Positions 62,224 through 64,000 of a stretch of 64,000 bases of DNA are shown here, piece by piece. The notes beneath the pieces were generated by a model that did no database searches, was not told the DNA's origin, and saw only the letters and a program-made list of their open reading frames with translations. Where the stretch lies: the NCBI GenBank assembly GCA_937876205.1, contig CALEII010000052.1, forward strand, positions 1 to 64,000. The letters run 5' to 3'. The position numbers were made by a program, and so were the translations under genes. The stretch is from an uncultured Clostridia bacterium (GTDB taxonomy: Bacteria; Bacillota; Clostridia; Oscillospirales; Acutalibacteraceae). Every line of letters begins with the position of its first letter. Position 1 is the stretch's first letter.

Positions 62224-63003
62224 ATGGAAAGAAACGGTTTAATCCCGTATTTTGTATGTATGAATGAACTTGCATTGCTGAAAAACAGATTTTCAGAGCT
62301 GTCAGAAAGGTCATTTGACAGAGGTATTTACACATATTCAGAGTTTCTTACACAGGCAGAGCAGAGAGTATTATTAAAAATGAAATTACCTGCAGAGTTA
62401 TCACTTTACGGTGGCTATGACAATGCTGAGAGGTGTATTGCCGTGTTCGGTGATGAGAACGAGCTCGGCTATGAATGTGTATATCCCGTCAGATTTATAA
62501 AAATTGAGCCTTTGCAGATGAAATTTGCAGACAAACTCTCTCACCGTGATTTTCTGGGCTCCCTTATGGGCCTCGGTCTTCGCCGTGAGATGCTCGGTGA
62601 TATTATTATAAATGAAAATGTCGCATATCTTGTCTGTGTTGAGTCTGTTGCGGATTTTATTATAAATCAGCTTGATAAGGTGAAGCATACATCTGTGAAA
62701 TGCTCTGAATCTGATTATATCCCCACAGATGTTCTTCCCGAACTGAAATACGAAGAATATATTGTTTCGTCAGAAAGACTTGATGTTCTTGTTTCTGCTG
62801 TATATAACCTTTCAAGAAATGAGAGTCAGAGAAGAATTGACGGTGAAACAGTTTTTTGCGACAGTGTTCTTACCGCTAATGCTTCATTTGTGCCGGCAAC
62901 AGGCTCAATTATAAGTGTAAGAGGACTCGGCAGATTTATTTATGACGGAGTGTTAAGACAGACAAAAAAAGGCAGAAGTGTAATTGCTGTCAGAATTTAT
63001 TGA
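62224..63003 (+). CDS. ylmH: YlmH-type RNA-binding protein with S4 domain
   Basis: This 259-aa protein has an N-terminal RRM-like region, YlmH core RREMLGDIIINENVAYLVCV near residue 118 and a C-terminal S4 domain with SRNESQRRIDG near 198 and ISVRGLGRFIYDG. YlmH helps translation and ribosome function and in some Gram-positives affects cell division. The start is uncertain: ATG 62224 leaves a leader of about 8 nt and has no clear ribosome-binding site, while ATG 62260 (residue 13) fits family alignments. It is followed at 13 bp by nrdG. Confidence 0.88.
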   Translation: MERNGLIPYFVCMNELALLKNRFSELSERSFDRGIYTYSEFLTQAEQRVLLKMKLPAELSLYGGYDNAERCIAVFGDENELGYECVYPVRFIKIEPLQMKFADKLSHRDFLGSLMGLGLRREMLGDIIINENVAYLVCVESVADFIINQLDKVKHTSVKCSESDYIPTDVLPELKYEEYIVSSERLDVLVSAVYNLSRNESQRRIDGETVFCDSVLTANASFVPATGSIISVRGLGRFIYDGVLRQTKKGRSVIAVRIY

Positions 63004-63016
63004 TAGGAGTATTAAA

Positions 63017-63709
63017 ATGATTTTTCACGGTTTTCAGAAAATGACTATGCTTGATTTTCCGGGGTATGTTGCCTGTACGGTATTCACTCCCGGTTGTAAT
63101 TTCCGTTGTCCGTTCTGTCATAATTCGTTGCTTGTCACAAGAATGAATGACAGTGAAATATATTCAGAAGATGATATTCTGTCATATCTTAAGAAGAGAC
63201 AGGGTGTTATTGACGGGATCTGTATAAGCGGCGGTGAGCCTCTTATGCACGATGGCATCTTTGATTTTGTAAAAAAGGTCAAAGAGTTCGGTTTCCTTGT
63301 CAAAATTGATACAAACGGCAGCTTTCCCGAAAAACTGGAAAAGCTGATTGATTCGGGTAATATTGATTATGTTGCGATGGATATCAAAAACTGCCCCGAA
63401 AAGTACGGTGAAACGGTTGCGATACCTGATTTTGATTTTTCATCTGTCAGAAAAAGTGTTGAATTGCTTCTTCAGGGTAAGGTCGGTTACGAATTCAGGA
63501 CAACCGTTGTCAAGGAATTTCACACACCACAAGATATGGTGGGAATCGGTGAGCTGATAAACGGTGCAGAGAAGTATTTTATTCAACATTTTATAGAGTC
63601 AGAGGGTAATATTCAACAAGGTCTCACCCCCCTGAGTAAAGAAGAAATGGAAAATCTGCGTATTTCAGTGTCCCGTTTTGTGAAAAATGCCGAATTAAGG
63701 GGTATTTAA
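63017..63709 (+). CDS. nrdG: Anaerobic ribonucleotide reductase activating enzyme (NrdG2 type)
   Basis: ATG 63017 behind AGGAG gives 230 aa. The radical-SAM cluster motif is CNFRCPFC (Cys27, Cys31, Cys34), followed by GICISGGEPLMH for SAM binding near 72 and IDTNGSFPEKL near 103. The length and sequence match the TIGR02495 group rather than the 155-aa E. coli NrdG. It generates the glycyl radical in NrdD, whose gene begins 115 bp downstream. Related pyruvate-formate-lyase activators are a less likely alternative given that neighbour. Confidence 0.93.
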   Translation: MIFHGFQKMTMLDFPGYVACTVFTPGCNFRCPFCHNSLLVTRMNDSEIYSEDDILSYLKKRQGVIDGICISGGEPLMHDGIFDFVKKVKEFGFLVKIDTNGSFPEKLEKLIDSGNIDYVAMDIKNCPEKYGETVAIPDFDFSSVRKSVELLLQGKVGYEFRTTVVKEFHTPQDMVGIGELINGAEKYFIQHFIESEGNIQQGLTPLSKEEMENLRISVSRFVKNAELRGI

Positions 63710-63715
63710 AAAAAT

Positions 63716-63768
63716 ACACAATATATTGTGATTTTGCTATTGACAAAACGCAAGATATCCTATATAAT
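63716..63768 (+). promoter_or_regulatory. nrdD promoter with tandem NrdR boxes
   Basis: TTGACA (63740-63745), a 17-bp spacer and TATAAT (63763-63768). ACACAATATATTGTGA (63716-63731) is nearly a perfect NrdR box. ACGCAAGATATCCTAT (63748-63763), 32 bp downstream, matches 11 of 16 and lies in the spacer. The pair fits the known three-turn spacing. Confidence 0.72.
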
Positions 63769-63824
63769 AAATCCTGCACGACACTTATGTCAAAAAATAA
63801 AGTTATCCAAGGGAGGCTAAAAAT

Positions 63825-64000
63825 ATGTATAAAGTTATTAAACGAGACGGAAAAACCGTAGAATTTGACCTTAGCAAAATAGGTCACGCTGTTGCTCTTG
63901 CATTTGATGCCTGCAACAAACAGTACAACTCAGACATTATTGATTTTATCGCACTTAAAGTTACTGCAGATTTCGAGCCCAAGATTGAAAACGGTGAGAT
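63825..64000 (+). CDS. nrdD: Anaerobic ribonucleoside-triphosphate reductase (N-terminus only)
   Basis: The first 58 codons are present; the gene continues beyond the window. ATG 63825 follows GGGAGG. The sequence YKVIKRDGKTVEFDLSKIGHAV is the start of an ATP-cone, the allosteric activity domain of class III reductases. NrdD reduces ribonucleotides under anaerobic conditions, activated by the NrdG encoded upstream. ATP-cones also occur in NrdA and NrdR, but the NrdG neighbour and NrdR-type boxes favour NrdD. Confidence 0.88.
   Translation, partial: MYKVIKRDGKTVEFDLSKIGHAVALAFDACNKQYNSDIIDFIALKVTADFEPKIENGE

Noticed and set aside
1..64000. CRISPR array, prophage or integrative element
   Set aside because: No spaced direct repeats, integrase, phage structural gene or attachment duplication seen; the MITE is the only mobile sequence I can support.

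Overview
The window is a low-GC, densely packed chromosomal segment of a gut-type anaerobic Clostridium-class Firmicute. I favour an Oscillospirales/Ruminococcus-like genome but cannot name a species. Supporting signs are TTGACA/TATAAT promoters, purine-rich Shine-Dalgarno sites, a BofA-like sporulation protein, Rex, class III ribonucleotide reductase, a NAD-type aconitase/isocitrate dehydrogenase branch, ECF-type vitamin uptake and several glycoside hydrolases. I see no transposase, integrase, phage or CRISPR.

Layout. 1-6119: two heterodimeric ABC exporters, separated by an intrinsic terminator. 6122-7448: a DUF3267-type membrane metalloprotease gene split by a 271-bp MITE, then a YbaK-type deacylase. 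7486-10250 (minus): a GH29 fucosidase, then a cobalamin-riboswitch-controlled lipoprotein/ECF S-component pair. 10318-16063: an acyl-lipid cluster (AMP ligase, PlsC-like acyltransferase, patatin, sugar acetyltransferase) and FtcD. 16088-23420: an Idh-GNAT fusion, XRE regulators, aspartokinase, small envelope genes and an esterase. 23728-28253: tRNA-Thr, an SNF transporter and TrkA/TrkH. 28343-32829 (minus): acn-icd-rex-propeller operon with a candidate Rex site. 33023-38595: an M20 peptidase, a 55-aa Thr-rich microprotein, an ArsB/SLC13-like permease, a phosphoesterase, two tRNAs, MTA/SAH nucleosidase and a TSCPD protein. 38771-46168: a GSA-aminotransferase/double-aldolase pair, a membrane-anchored GH27, a 3D-domain wall protein and an LCAT-like secreted lipase. 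46306-58457 (minus): MATE and NUDIX, then argC-J-B-D-F-carA-carB. 58728-64000: ABC-F, manA, a Cys-rich microprotein, bofA, ylmH, nrdG and the start of nrdD.

The most unusual locus is the end of the arginine operon. Its CarA has lost the glutaminase Cys, His and Glu (now Gly246, Thr326, Asp328), and its CarB is fused in one 1347-aa frame to a diaminopimelate epimerase domain whose first catalytic Cys is Ala1140. Within an operon carrying ArgR-box-like sites, this suggests an ammonia-dependent, arginine-dedicated carbamoyl-phosphate synthase with a repurposed DapF module. Other points worth attention are the MITE with a TA duplication that would restore the split gene exactly on excision, the B12-riboswitch-controlled uptake pair, tandem NrdR-like boxes at both nrd promoters, and two small proteins.
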